From the NCBI GenBank assembly GCA_023853785.1, contig JAJIRX010000640.1, positions 62,001-126,000 on the forward strand: a DNA stretch of 64,000 bases, written 5' to 3'. A program made the translations under genes and the position numbers. The DNA is from Psilocybe azurescens (taxonomy: Eukaryota > Basidiomycota > Agaricomycetes > Agaricales > Agrocybaceae). Position 1 is the stretch's first letter. Every line of letters begins with the position of its first letter. The notes beneath the pieces were generated by a model that was given only the letters and a program-made list of their open reading frames with translations, did no database searches and was not told the origin of the DNA. Below are positions 33,646 to 44,420 of the stretch, piece by piece.

Positions 33646-34175
33646 TGCAATGGCTTACCTATACTAGATTGTTGCAGTACTTTACAGTACCCCACAGATA
33701 TCAATTGAAACTGACCAGAACCACTTAGACTCAATTAGAACTGCTCAGAATCTACTCAGAATACTTAGACTCAGTTGGAACTGCTTGGAATCTGATCAGA
33801 ATTTCTCAGAATGTATTTATTCAGTGCACAAGAAAATACTTAGTCAGCTTATATAACAATTTCTTACATAAGCTCTTAAATAATCCATTAAAATCACATA
33901 ATATTTGTAATAAATACAAGATTATAAAATGTACTCCAACAGACAATAGGCCAACAGCTTTATATATAATAATTCTATATATGCTCTACCAATTGCACCA
34001 TTATAGCCTGTGTTATCCTTCACATTTAATGAATTATATACCATTTTTTTAACACCAAATAAAATATTCAAGCACTTTCTCTGAAGCTATACCTATATAT
34101 TATATATTAAAATGATCAGAAAATTGAGGGCAATTCATCTGTAATTATATTATCATGTGAATATTACATCAGCAT

Positions 34176-34614
34176 TGTTACAACTTCAGGCTTATATTCA
34201 TGTGCGTGGACAAAGCCGACAGTCAAGTAGTCAAGAACAGCGAGTTCCAAGCGGTATCGAGTAAGAGTAGATTAGATTCTCAAGAACTAGCTAAGGAACA
34301 ATAGCAGTGTCTACTGGCTATTTAAGTGTTTTGAGTATCTACAAAGATAGTACGAAATGAGTCCAAGTATAAGTCAAGCATAAGATGAGTCACGACGGTG
34401 CCATTGACGTGAGTCAGAATGTGAGTCAGAAGTGAGTCAGAATGTGAGTCAAGAAGTGAGTCAGGCGAGTCATAACAGTGTCAACAATGTGAGTCAGGAT
34501 GGAATGAGTCAATATACGATCACATGATGTTGTCCATCATGTGATAGGAAGGTTTTATATAAGAAAATGAAAAGAAAAGGGAAAAGAGAAAAAGAAAATA
34601 AAGTGTTCATAACA
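34176..34614 (+). mobile_element. Solo LTR with AGCAT target duplication
   Basis: It starts TGTTACAAC, ends TTCATAACA and is flanked by a perfect 5-bp duplication, AGCAT (34171-34175 and 34615-34619). The related repeat at about 45110 shows the empty site (reverse complement GTCAGCATATTC). CpG is retained, unlike the surrounding repeat, so the insertion is fairly recent. Confidence 0.9.
34386..34511. promoter_or_regulatory. Cluster of eight TGAGTCA sites in the solo LTR
   Basis: Eight exact TGAGTCA heptamers occur within 126 bp, first at 34386-34392 and last at 34505-34511. TGAGTCA is the consensus for Gcn4/AP-1-type bZIP factors (CPC1 in filamentous fungi). A TGACGT half-site lies near 34404. 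Confidence 0.75.
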
Positions 34615-34879
34615 AGCATATTCAATATACAAAATACTGTAAATTGAATATATGTGGAAATTGTATCTCACTTTCTGCAACAAAATAGCACTCTGTCAGC
34701 TATATTTTAATATTTTTGCAATCAGAGAAATTAGTAGAATACAAATATCAATTTTATCTAAGAAAATTAGGTTATATAAATATATCTATGCCTTGATTGG
34801 GTGAGAGAACAGGGAAGAAGTCTCCAATGAGTGATGTGAACTTAGGTAGCTGTAGGGTTGAATGCAAAAATAGAATCAT

Positions 34880-35325
34880 TTTTGATTGCCAAAATTCTTT
34901 TTATCTAGGGCCATTTGAATTGAAGGGTATTTGAAATAGATGGAGGCCCAAGCTCAAGCCACAATAGGCATCCAGAGGAGAGCCAGTGGATTGGGAACTG
35001 GGAGAGGAGGAAGAGCCAAATAAAGGCAAAATGATAAATGAAAGATACAATCTGTGGGAGTGTCAATGTATAGCTTGTAGCAGTCACTACACCAGCAATC
35101 TAAGAATTGAATTTCAAAATCAGAATAACCAACAGATGCTGCAGAAGTGGCAGCACCCCACCAAAACTATGTCCAGAGTACTGAGTCTCATCAGTGTCAA
35201 TCAATGTAAGATGTGATTTGAGAAGGGATATAAATGGATTCTGAGAAAGTGTACCACTGAGAGCATTAGAAAATAAAGAAGCAGTAGATGGTTTAGGATC
35301 AATCAACCAGAAAGAGGTGACAAAG
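34880..35325 (-). pseudogene. Tyrosine recombinase / DNA breaking-rejoining family, C-terminal fragment
   Basis: Read on the minus strand, LSQNPFISLLKSHLT and DETQYSGHSF (about 35240-35145) are followed, after a frameshift, by SDCYKLYIDTP (about 35085-35055). The pattern YSGHSFRRG ... SDxYKLYI is the catalytic C-terminus of the tyrosine recombinases that are common as multicopy genes in agarics. The H-x-x-R arginine is replaced: GHSFGG instead of GHSFRR. The 5' part is cut by the LTR inserted at 35326. The enzyme cannot be active. Confidence 0.65.
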
Positions 35326-36745
35326 TGTCAGGGTTTCCCCTATTTACAGTGGTGTGGAAAATAATACACACATTTGTTGTCACATTTTCTCAACAATGAC
35401 TGGATATTTTTTACAATTTAAATTGCAGTGTGTAGATACAATTTGGATGTATCTTTATACAATATTATGAGATCATATCTTAAGAATTAGATACAGAGAA
35501 TAAGAAATATCAAAATTGGGTGTGATCAAGTCCTAGAAGTAACAGTTCAATTGACATAAAATTTTACCAGGGTGTAGTCTGGCATAATTGGACCACACTA
35601 TAACTTGAACCATAAAAAAATCTCTAGTTGTTCATGAGATATGAGCTGTATAAAGAGTAGATTTGGGGCTTTTTCTATGTTTTGCCATAGAAAGACAGAA
35701 AAAGGACACATTTGAATGAGCTGTATCTCTTGAATGGCTGAAGATTTTTTAAGATTCAAATTGTGGTGTAGTCTAATTATGCCAGACTACACCCTGGTAA
35801 AATTTCATGTCAATTGAACTGCTACTTCTAGGACTTGATCACACACAATTTTAGTATTTCTTATCCCCTGTACCTAATTCTTAAGATAGGATCTCATAAT
35901 AGTGTATAAAGATGCATCCAAATTATATCTACACACTGCAATTTAAATAGTAAAAATATCCAGTCATTGTTGAGCAAATGTGACAACAAACTGAGTGTAT
36001 TATTTTTGCACACCACTGTACTTCTATTTTCATCACTTGATTATCTTTTTTATCTTTTTTAATATTTTGATCATTCCAGAAGTTTCCATCATCATTCCTT
36101 TTATTACTCATTATTACTCATTATTGCTTTCTTTATTATTCATCATGGTCTTTTTTTATTACTCATCATGGGACCTTGCTTAGTCAGTCACCTCTAGAGT
36201 AATATAAATACTGCATGTTTTGTAGATAGATCCCCAGCTTCAATCTTGTAGGATTTCCACTATCATTGGTGTGAACCTTCAGATCATTGATTCCTCATAA
36301 GTCTATCCTCTGCTCTCTCCTCACCCTCTGCTCTTACTCTCTTTGTTGGTGGCCTTGTCACACTGATTTTAGTGTTGCCCTGACAGAAGATTGAAGCTCT
36401 CTTTGACAGCTCCACCACCATCCATCACCAACTATTCATCATCTATCATCTTATATTCTTTCTCCACCTTTCCCCACTCTATCCACTATCCTTTCATCTA
36501 TCAACCACCTTCACCCACCACCCTATTCCATATTCCCCCAATCTCCAATCATTTATTCCACTCTCCAGTGTGTGCTGTGTGTGAACTTAGTAGATAGAGA
36601 TACCAACTATTGGGGCATTTTCTTTCTGAGAGGATTTGCTTTTAGTCCACCAGAAAAATACCAGGAGGTCAGTCCTGTGATTCTGGGGTTAAATACTAGG
36701 CAAGAAGAGACAACTGGGTATCCAGTAGTTTAAATCTTTTAGATA
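35326..36745 (+). mobile_element. Truncated chromovirus copy: LTR plus leader, with nested MITE
   Basis: The LTR runs from TGTCAGGG (35326) to CCCTGACA (36385) and is about 386 bp once the MITE at 35347-36018 is removed. It has TATAAATA at 36203, AGCTTCAATCTT at 36236-36247, and the primer site GAAGATTGAAGCT at 36386-36398. The leader continues to about 36745, then homology to element 2 (5467-5820) stops. No gag follows. Confidence 0.85.
35347..36018. mobile_element. MITE family M3 (CAGTGGTGTGGAAAATAAT), 672 bp, nested in LTR
   Basis: The left end CAGTGGTGTG and right end CACACCACTG are inverted, with arms of roughly 250 bp that pair almost throughout (for example GGACTTGATCACA near 35840 against TGTGATCAAGTCC near 35522). 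TA flanks both sides (35345-35346 and 36019-36020). The LTR resumes without loss at 36021. Confidence 0.92.
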
Positions 36746-38200
36746 CTTACAGTGTAATACACTTCCTCAAGACATGAGAATGTATTTCCAGATTTATAAG
36801 TCTGTTGAACTATGTAGTGTGTGATTTGATATAGAAATCAAAAACCAAAACACAAAAACCAGAGAGGAATGGTCTAGACTGGACAAGATGACTCTCTCCT
36901 GTTGAGTTAAAGTGAGGGCTGGCTTAGCCACTAGGTTGTGAAAGTGTATGTGGTCTGAGGAGGGCAGGGACATCTGAAGGAGGATAAATGGATGAGGGGT
37001 ATGAAATGCCCTTGAGTGTTACTGAGAGGAAGATACCCAACTTGGTTGGGGTAAAATGGTGTGAATGAAGAGTGATGACTGTGGAGGGGCCAAATGACTA
37101 GATAAATTGTAAGGATGGATATGGGGGCAGGAGTGAGAATATAGTCTTGATCCTAGTGCACTTCAATCAAGTACATAGCTTCTGCAAAGCCAGAAGTAAA
37201 GCCTGCTGATAGAATAATGGCTAGAGCAGCCTAGAGTGATAGAAGGTGAAGAATTGTGCAATGTTCTTGATCCAAACCTCAAACAGAGCAGTGAGGTGAA
37301 TGAGGGAGATGACTAGGGCAATTGAAGGTGACTACCTAAGCAATATTCTTGAACCAAAAATCAAACAGAACAGTGAGGCGGATAAAGGGTGACTAGAGCA
37401 ATGGTTGAAGATGACAACAAGACCAAGATTGCTGAATAAAAATATTCTGGAGCAATAGAAGTGATGGGGAGTTGAGGATCTGGATCTAGAGGAAGAATGA
37501 AGGCCTTGGAGAATGATAGGATCAAAATGAACAGGATAAAATTCTCTGTAATGAGAGAACATGGGTGGTTTGATAGACTGGTCTAACCACTGATAGACAT
37601 CTTGAATAACTGGAGTAATTGCTGGATTTCATGCTGAATACTGATAATAACTTCTTGAGTGCATACTGGAGTGTTGATACTGACTGCTGATAACTTGGAA
37701 ACTTTGCTGTGAAGAAATTTGGGGCTTGTAACTTTCTTGTCTTCCAAGCGATACTAATACATAGTTTATATACTGGAGAGCATAGAAAAATATTTGAAAG
37801 AGGAAAAGCATCCATACTATACTAATCATTCTGAAGATCGACACCTAATAGATCAATCTGCCAACTACATACAATAGATTGAAGGCTGATGGAGTTTAGG
37901 AGTGAAAAATGGAAGAATGAGTAAGAAGTATAAGCAGGATTATGAAAAGCAAAGTGAGATGAGTAAGAAAGAAGCAAAGCTGAGTAGATACAATAAGCAA
38001 GAATGACAAAATAGTGAACAAGTACCATGCTAATGAATAGAACCAGTCTATTTATAGCACAGCTCAGTCATCCATTACCAAGACTGCTGAGTGAGACAAA
38101 GATTTGCTGCATATGTGGAATACAGTTAAGGACCAAATAGTTGTATATAGATGACCAAATGCTGATGATGATGGTGATATATGATGCTGTGCAGTGCAGT
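36746..38200. other. Unassigned AG-rich stretch
   Basis: No gene is recognised. There is an imperfect duplication: CAATGTTCTTGATCCAAACCTCAAACAGAGCAGTGAGG-like sequence at about 37259-37297 recurs at about 37339-37378. Short open frames on the minus strand have no motif. Confidence 0.4.
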
Positions 38201-39510
38201 GCATACTAGAATGGATAGGAATGATGTCCAGGAATAAGCTGTGTATAGCCTTGAGGTTTGAAATAGATAGACAATTGAATCATTGATAGGGAATGTAGCT
38301 GATCAAATGGTTGAAGTGAAGATTGAAAGTTGGAATGGAGATTGAAGTGGACTGTGAATGGGCTTCAACGTTGAATATTAAAAGATGTGCTTCAGATAAA
38401 AATGCAAAATAATAACCCTGGCTTCTGCATGCAATGGAGAGTCAAGACAGACACTCTAAGCTTATAGATAAATCTCATATCCAATCAAAATTGGTGTATG
38501 ACACTGTGTATGATGATGATGACCCTGGACATGCATACATAGTACAATGACAATGACAACAGCTTCGTATACGATGACAATGACACCAGACCAAGAGGGA
38601 ATGAGGGTGGAACAAGGGGAGGGAATCGCGAGCAGGAAATGAGGCAATGTGAATGAGGCCGTGACACCAGGTAAGTCATGAACCCCACCCACCACTGCTG
38701 CTAACCCTCCCCCCTCTTTTTTCATATAGACCAATGGTGTACATGTACATACTGCATGTACCGCAACACATGCAACATGTACAGTACAACAATGGTACAT
38801 ACAAAAGTGGACATGACACATATGGACAACAACAACAACATGCAGGATGTGTACCACAACATGCAGGACACACACAGCGGCCACAAAATGACATGTACAA
38901 CACCATGTACAACACCAAGTACAACACTGACATACAGCACCCACGATGCGTGCAACAATGACATGTACAACACTGAGTATGATGGCCACGTATGATGGCC
39001 ACAATGGACACAACAGCTGCAAGGACGACAACACATACAGCAGATGTGTACCACGCCCACGATGACAATGGTATGTATGACCAACACAACCACCCTTCTG
39101 CCACCCTTTTTTATTTTTATTTTTATTTATTTTTTCACTTTTTTTCTTTTTGTTCTCTCATTTTCTTTTACATTTATATGTTTGTTTGTTCATTTAACCC
39201 AAGTATATACCCCCCTGCACATCTTTTTAGTCTGTTATGTTTTTATTTTTATTTTTATTTTATTTTGTTACAATGGACTTTGCAAGTAGACAATAATGTA
39301 GTATATAGTTATTAATATATTATATTGCACTCATATGAATTTACACTAAGATTGAAAGATTGAAGTATTCTAGTTGGAACTCCAGTTGGACTCAAGTGGA
39401 CTTGTTTATAGTCCACCTGAGTCCACCTGGAGTCCATCTGGACTCTATCTGGAATTATTTGGAGTCCATCTGGAGTCCATCTGGACTCTATTTATCAAAA
39501 ATGATTTTTT
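38200..39510 (+). repeat. Repeat family Y, copy 1 (CpG-depleted)
   Basis: It is shared with 59020-60430 (opposite strand) and, without the centre, with 42175-42990. Order: a 5' segment (TTGAGGTTTGAAAT to AAAATTGGTGTATGAC), a gene-like part with an intron, a T-rich run, GTAGACAATAAT plus TATATAGTTATTAATATATT, and a 3' end rich in CTGGAGTCCA(T/C)CTGGACTC. The class of element is unknown. Confidence 0.65.
38460..39110 (+). pseudogene. Low-complexity gene-like insert of repeat Y with conserved intron
   Basis: Exon-like sequence with (GATGAC)n and (ACATGTACAACACC)-type words is interrupted by an intron of about 60 bp (GTAAGTCATG at 38671 to TTCATATAG at 38729). The same intron, with the same flanks ACACCAG and ACC(A/G)ATGG, is present in the copy at 59020-60430. 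The encoded residues are rich in D, N, T, Y, H and M, with no known domain. The reading frame cannot be fixed: a frame giving YDDNDT and PRGNEGG before the intron ends in a stop. The conserved splice sites are the main support for a gene. Confidence 0.4.
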
Positions 39511-39599
39511 GAACCTTTATACATGTTCCAAATGGACTCCATACAAACTGTATGCATACCCCCTCCCCCTTTTTTCATTCAAAAATATAGATATATTAA

Positions 39600-39745
39600 T
39601 TTTATGTTCGCTTTTTTTAGCATCACACAGAAGCTCAACAGGGCTGCCACCTCAGTAGCCCCTCCTGAGTGCTCTCCCTGTTCTCCTCCCTCTCCCACTG
39701 TGTCTGTGCTTCCCACCACTGCTGCTGATAGTGAGTCTTTTTGTG
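39600..39745 (+). other. Possible 3' exon of a decayed gene
   Basis: A TTTTTTTAG acceptor-like site at about 39612-39620 precedes a CpG-poor, CT-rich coding-like stretch (PPECSPCSPPSP). It joins at 39745 the tail also found downstream of the KDZ-associated pseudogene at 58354. Weak evidence. Confidence 0.3.
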
Positions 39746-39746
39746 T

Positions 39747-40205
39747 AAAAAAACAAGTTAATTCACATAGTAGATTATATAAGCAATATACAGTAGGTGT
39801 ATGATACAAGGTAGATTATATAAGCAGTGTATAGTAGGTGTATGATACAGGATAGATTATATAACCAGTGTACAGTAGGTGTATGATATAAGATAGATTA
39901 TATAACCAGTGTGTAGTAGATGTATGATAGTAGTGATAACTGTGTAGATCTATTTTTATTCAGCCCAAAGGTGTGGGAAATTGTTTTTACTCAGCTTCAA
40001 GCCATGGGAATTTCACTCTATTACTGTATTGGGCTATAAATAACTCTATTCCCCTTCATTCCCCTCCATTCCTCTCCATTCTCTCTCCAATTCCTTCATT
40101 CCCTTTTCAATCCCCTCTATTCCCTCTCTATTCCCTCTATTCCCTTCACTCCCTTTCTCAATCCCTCCAGTCCTAGGGAATATGTGGGGAGTGAGAAATA
40201 CTGGA
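39747..40205 (+). repeat. Shared 3' tail with 42-bp tandem repeats and TATA box
   Basis: It matches the inverted copy at 57886-58336. Four units of about 42 bp (TAGATTATATAAGCAGTGTA plus CAGTAGGTGTATGATACA) span about 39768-39935. A GGCTATAAATAACT box at about 40030 is followed by a pyrimidine-rich CATTCCC run. The tail ends with GGGAATATGTGGGGAGTG. In the 58-kb copy it follows a KDZ-associated gene, so it may be that element's end. Confidence 0.6.
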
Positions 40206-42174
40206 TTGACTGAGTACAGTCATCTTTTAGTTGGGGGAGATGAAAGGGTGTAAACCATTCTGAGCTTACAATTCATAGTGAGACACAGAGGCCTTTATTT
40301 TTACCGATTGTTATCTGTAATAAGCTAGTATATTATACTAGTGAAGGGTAGGAGATATGCCAGATTATTAGGCTTTGAGGCTCAAATTCCTAGTGGCCCA
40401 ACGAACATAGTAAACCTTACAAACTAACTAAGAGGTAGTGTGGCCTATTAATCAGCACTATGAATCAAAGACTACCTTTAGTTTTCTACACAGCTATCAA
40501 AGCAGCCCTAACTGAGTGCCCAAGGCAATTGCCTGCACCATTGATTATGCTATTAGTCCTATGCAAGGCAGAACTCCTAAGAAAGTGATCTTGGCTCTTA
40601 CAAGAGGTAACACCCAATCAGTCCCTTACCAAGTGATTGCCAAGTGATGGAAACCTTATTAATTAGCAAAGCAATCATAGTGTCCAGGCCTCACAAAGGC
40701 TGTTCACTAAATTAGGCAATCAACTGCTGGGGATCAGACATCACTTTTCCACACAGGTGATTGCCCCATAGACTGAATGTATTGGCAATTGAAATCTTGT
40801 GTACAACTCAGCATATGGCAGTCTACTAGATCTGACTATAAAAACTTGTAATTTGCAATGCAGCCAATGTGAGTGAGGGATCACCCAGTCAGCAATCACT
40901 ACATGATACTAGAGGTAACTTGCCTCATGATAAGGGCACCTGGTGTTCCAGGAGGTCCTAAACCAATAGCAACTGTGCTTGGGAACCTTGATAGGGTTTC
41001 CTAGAAAATATACCCCAAAGTAATCTAGTCCTGACATGCCTTTAGCTGCAAGCCATCTGATAAAATAAGTCAGGTGATCGCTACCCAAGGAGGCACTGCT
41101 GCATGGATAACCATGTTATCTTCAAATAAGCACTGTAGCCCAGGCAAACTAGTACTTTCCACTATTATAATTGGTGCAGCAAAGGCCAGGCAGCACATGG
41201 CCCATTTCCTTCCTTTTCTCCTAGTCTCTTTCAATTATCACAAGCTAAAGTATCTATTTAGTCTATAAAAACAGCCCTGTATCTTAGAATAGGAACCAAG
41301 TAATCTACACCCCAGATTTGATATCAGAATTTACTCTGAATAAGAATTCCAGTGTTAATACTTTGTGGACTAGTGATTTGTGTAATAAGAGATTTAATAC
41401 TACAGTTCACCTTAAGCAATTAGATGCTACCTGGTTTTGTGAGTGATTGCCCTTGTTATATTCAACATCAGGTCTATTAGACTTGATAAGCAGGCTTTTA
41501 TAAGTCATCTGTGGACTGCCCTGGGGATTGTTAAGTACAGGTTGGAACCCTATATAGCTAGCAATTGCTCATAATAATCAGGGACAACTGTTAGAGAACT
41601 CCAATTGTTCAGGACATTGCCTATAGTAAGACTGCTCTGGGGATTGTCAAGTATGGGTGGGAACCCTATAAAGGCTAGTGATCACTCATAGTAACTAGAG
41701 ACGACTGTCAGAGAAATCTGACTGTTCAGGACGTTGCCTATAGTAAACTAAGGACTGTGGACTAGTGTGCCCAGTTGCTTATAGAGGCTAAAGATCTACT
41801 ATGTGTTAATACAGGTGATTGCTTATAGTGTTTGATAGTTTGGGTTTGGGTTTTATAAAGAAAATCTGTTAAGTGTCCTGTGTACACTCACCTCTCCCCC
41901 CCCCCCCCCCCCAAAAAAAAAGCAATCCCCTTGATATTGGTGATCACCCTCACTTTCAGAGATTGCCCATTGATATTTCAGTGTCTTGTGTGTACTTGGC
42001 TGTCTAAAAGGTTTCTCTAGCTATTAGTGATCACCCTTGAGTGATTACCTCAGTCTGTACTCTGCTCAACTAGTTATTGTAATAAGCCTTAAAGCTTACC
42101 CTCCCAGATCAAACTGATCAATATAAATATTTGTTTGGGTGTTGTGTATTGGGCAATTGCAAGAACACCCTGCA
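40206..42174. other. Unassigned stretch with local duplication and poly-C/poly-A
   Basis: No gene is recognised. An imperfect tandem duplication of about 120 bp lies at about 41515-41635 and 41636-41755 (shared words CTGGGGATTGT, GGAACCCTATA, CAGGAC(A/G)TTGCCTATAGTAA). A C17 A9 homopolymer block lies at 41896-41921. Words such as GTGATTGCC and GATCACC recur. It could be an LTR or an untranslated element part. Confidence 0.4.
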
Positions 42175-42990
42175 CTAAACGTTTCAACAGATAGGGATGA
42201 AGTCCAGAAATAAGTTGTACACAGCCTTGAGGTTCAAAATGGTTAGAGGATTTTGTTGAAGTGGAGATTGAAAGTTGGAATGGAGCTTGAAGTGGACTGT
42301 GAATAGGCTTTGACATTGAATATTGAGGGATGTGCTTCAGATAAAAATGCAAAATAATAACCCTGGCTTCTGCATTGCAATGGAGAATCAAGACAGATGC
42401 TCTAAGCTTATAGATAAATCTCATATCCAATCAAAATTGGTGTATGACAGCATACAACTGATACAACCACTGTCCTGCCCTTTTTTAAAAGTTTTTCCCT
42501 TCTTTTTTTGTGTTTTTTTTTTTTTTTGTTTTTTTTTTGTTTTTCTTGTCTCATTTCTTTTACATTTATATGTTTGTTTGTTCATCTGACCCAAGCACAT
42601 ATCTCCCTCCCCATTTTTTGTCTTTTTGTTTTTTTTTTTAATATTGTTATTTATGTTTTTTAATGATGGATCTTGCAGTAGATAACAATATAATACATAG
42701 TTGTTAATATATTATATGTATTATACTTATATAAATTTACATTAAGATTGAAATATTAATATATTTTAGTTAGAATCCAACTGGATTCTATTCCATGAAG
42801 TTAAAGTTAGGAACTCCAACTGGAGTCCATCTGGAGTTCAGGTGGATTCTAATTGAACTCCAAGTGGACTTAAGTGGTCTAGTTTGAGTCTACCTGGAGT
42901 CCATCTGGACTCTATTTATCAAAGATGATTTTTTGAACTTTTATACATATTCCAAATGGACTCCATATGGAGTTCCTGGGTGAGTGCAAA
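42175..42990 (+). repeat. Repeat family Y, copy 2 (centre deleted)
   Basis: The 5' segment (42190-42450) and the 3' segment (42560-42980) match copy 1, but the intron-bearing centre is missing and replaced by CCTGCCCTTTT. This looks like an internally deleted, non-autonomous derivative. Confidence 0.65.
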
Positions 42991-43059
42991 GTACACAAAA
43001 GCACATAAGAATAAAAACAAAAAAAAATAGAAACAAAAACATAAACAGGGGTAGGGCTA

Positions 43060-43790
43060 GGCCAAGAGGAGCAGAAAGATACACACTTGGTAGGTAGAGA
43101 GAGGCTGCCATGCATATGAGTGATCATAATTCAAAGAACATAAGAATAGAAAAAGAAAAAGAAAGAAATAAATAAAAAGAAAAAAAGGGGGCAGAGGCAA
43201 GATGGAGCAGAGGGTACACACTTGGTGGGAAGAAACAGCCTTCTATGTGGGTAACAAGCACTGATAGAGAGAAAAATATAAATAAAATAAAAAATAAAAT
43301 AAAGAGAGCAGGTGGGCAGGGGCAAGGGGTAGCAGACAGGTACACACTTGGTAGGTGGGGAAGAACAGCCTTCTGTGTGGGTAACAAGCACCAAATGATA
43401 TAAAAAAATAGAAATAGAAAAAATAAAAATAAAATAAAAATAAAAGGGCAAGCAGAAGAGGGCAGATACACATTCAGTAGGTAGAAATGGGCTGCCTTGC
43501 ATATGGGCAATAAGAACTGAAAGAATGAAAGAAACAGAAAAGAAAAAATAAGAAAAAAAAAGTGAAAAACTAAGAATAAGAAAAAAAAGGCAGGAGCAGG
43601 AGCAGGTGGATATGGATACACACTCAGTAGCTATGGAGGGGCCACCTTGTGTGGGTAATGAGAACCAAAAAAACAAAAAAAAAGGAAAAAACCAAAACAA
43701 AAAAAAGAAAAAAAAAAAGAGGGCAGAGAGTACACATACTTGGTCAGTCAGGGAGTGGCTGCCATGTGCATTGTCTACTGTGTCCCCAAT
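43060..43790. repeat. Minisatellite of about 130 bp, six units
   Basis: Cores built on TACACACTTGGTAGGTGGGG ... GCCTTCTGTGTGGGTAACAAG recur near 43085, 43209, 43339, 43469, 43620 and 43738, separated by A-rich spacers with AAAATAAAAAT words. Long minus-strand frames across it are phenylalanine/leucine-rich by-products of the A-rich spacers. Confidence 0.85.
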
Positions 43791-44322
43791 TGCACTCATG
43801 GTGCCAGTTTCTCTAGCAATTTTGGTCAGTGGGGAGTGGATATCAAATAAAATAAAAATGCTGGGGGCTGGTGCCCTTTTTGCCTCTCTTCTCCTCTGTG
43901 TTTTCACAACTGGGGGCAGCACTGCTTCCTCTTGCTCCCCTTGCAGTGGTGGGTCTTCTTGGTGGCATTTGTGCTTTGCTGGTTGCTGGGCAGAGACAGC
44001 AGCATTTGATTTCTGTTGTTTGTGCTGTGCTCCTGCAGCTGTGGGGATGGAAACAGGGAGGGGATGAGTGGCAGTGGCCAGATTTTGTGGAGTGGGTGGT
44101 GGTCAGCATTGAGCCAGTGTTCAATGGTGGTAGAGTTTGTGGAGCTTGCACAGCAGATGTGAGTTGATGATGGAGTGGGATGGTAGTGGTGGTGAGAGAG
44201 AGAGAGAGAAAGGTGGGAAATGATTGACGTGGCATCAAAGTCATGCACATGTTGTTTGTCTCTTGCTGAGAAATGCTGGGTGGAATCTGTATGCGTGCAA
44301 TCAAAGTTTAATATTTCATAAA
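43791..44322. other. Unassigned stretch, GA microsatellite
   Basis: CpG-poor and moderately GC-rich. There is a (GA)n run at about 44194-44210. Overlapping open frames on both strands have no known motif. Confidence 0.4.
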
Positions 44323-44420
44323 GCCTTTATAGCTCAATTGGTTTAGCACACATGTTCAGTGTTTTTAAATGTGTGTGTTCGATTTCTAGTGGTGGATTTT
44401 AATTTTTGCATAAGTATAAA
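44323..44420 (+). repeat. tRNA-derived (SINE-like) sequence
   Basis: TAGCTCAATTGGTTTAGCAC (44330-44347) resembles a tRNA A box, and GTTCGATTTC (44378-44387) a B box, 45 bp downstream. The acceptor ends do not pair (GCCTTTA against TAGTGGTGG), so it is not a functional tRNA. An AT-rich tail (TTTTGCATAAGTATAAAATAC) follows, like that after the B box in repeat R at 45340. Confidence 0.55.

Larger units (their letters stand above)
33650..34800 (-). repeat. Repeat family R, copy 1, with nested solo LTR
   Basis: It matches, in inverted orientation, 44900-46150. Removing the solo LTR at 34176-34614 restores collinearity with that copy. A tRNA-like A box (TGGTGCAATTGGTAGAGCA on the minus strand, about 33990-34010) is present. 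No protein-coding potential is recognised. Confidence 0.7.

Noticed and set aside
38722..39104. Cysteine/valine-rich minus-strand frames as secreted small proteins
   Set aside because: They are antisense of the repeat Y core (TGTACATGT-type words) and do not correspond to the conserved intron.
43131..43922. 263-codon minus-strand frame with phenylalanine/leucine runs resembling membrane segments
   Set aside because: It comes from A-rich spacers of the 130-bp minisatellite read as poly-F/L. No start context or conserved frame.
44323..44397. Functional tRNA gene
   Set aside because: A and B boxes are present, but the acceptor and T stems do not pair, and there is a SINE-like tail.
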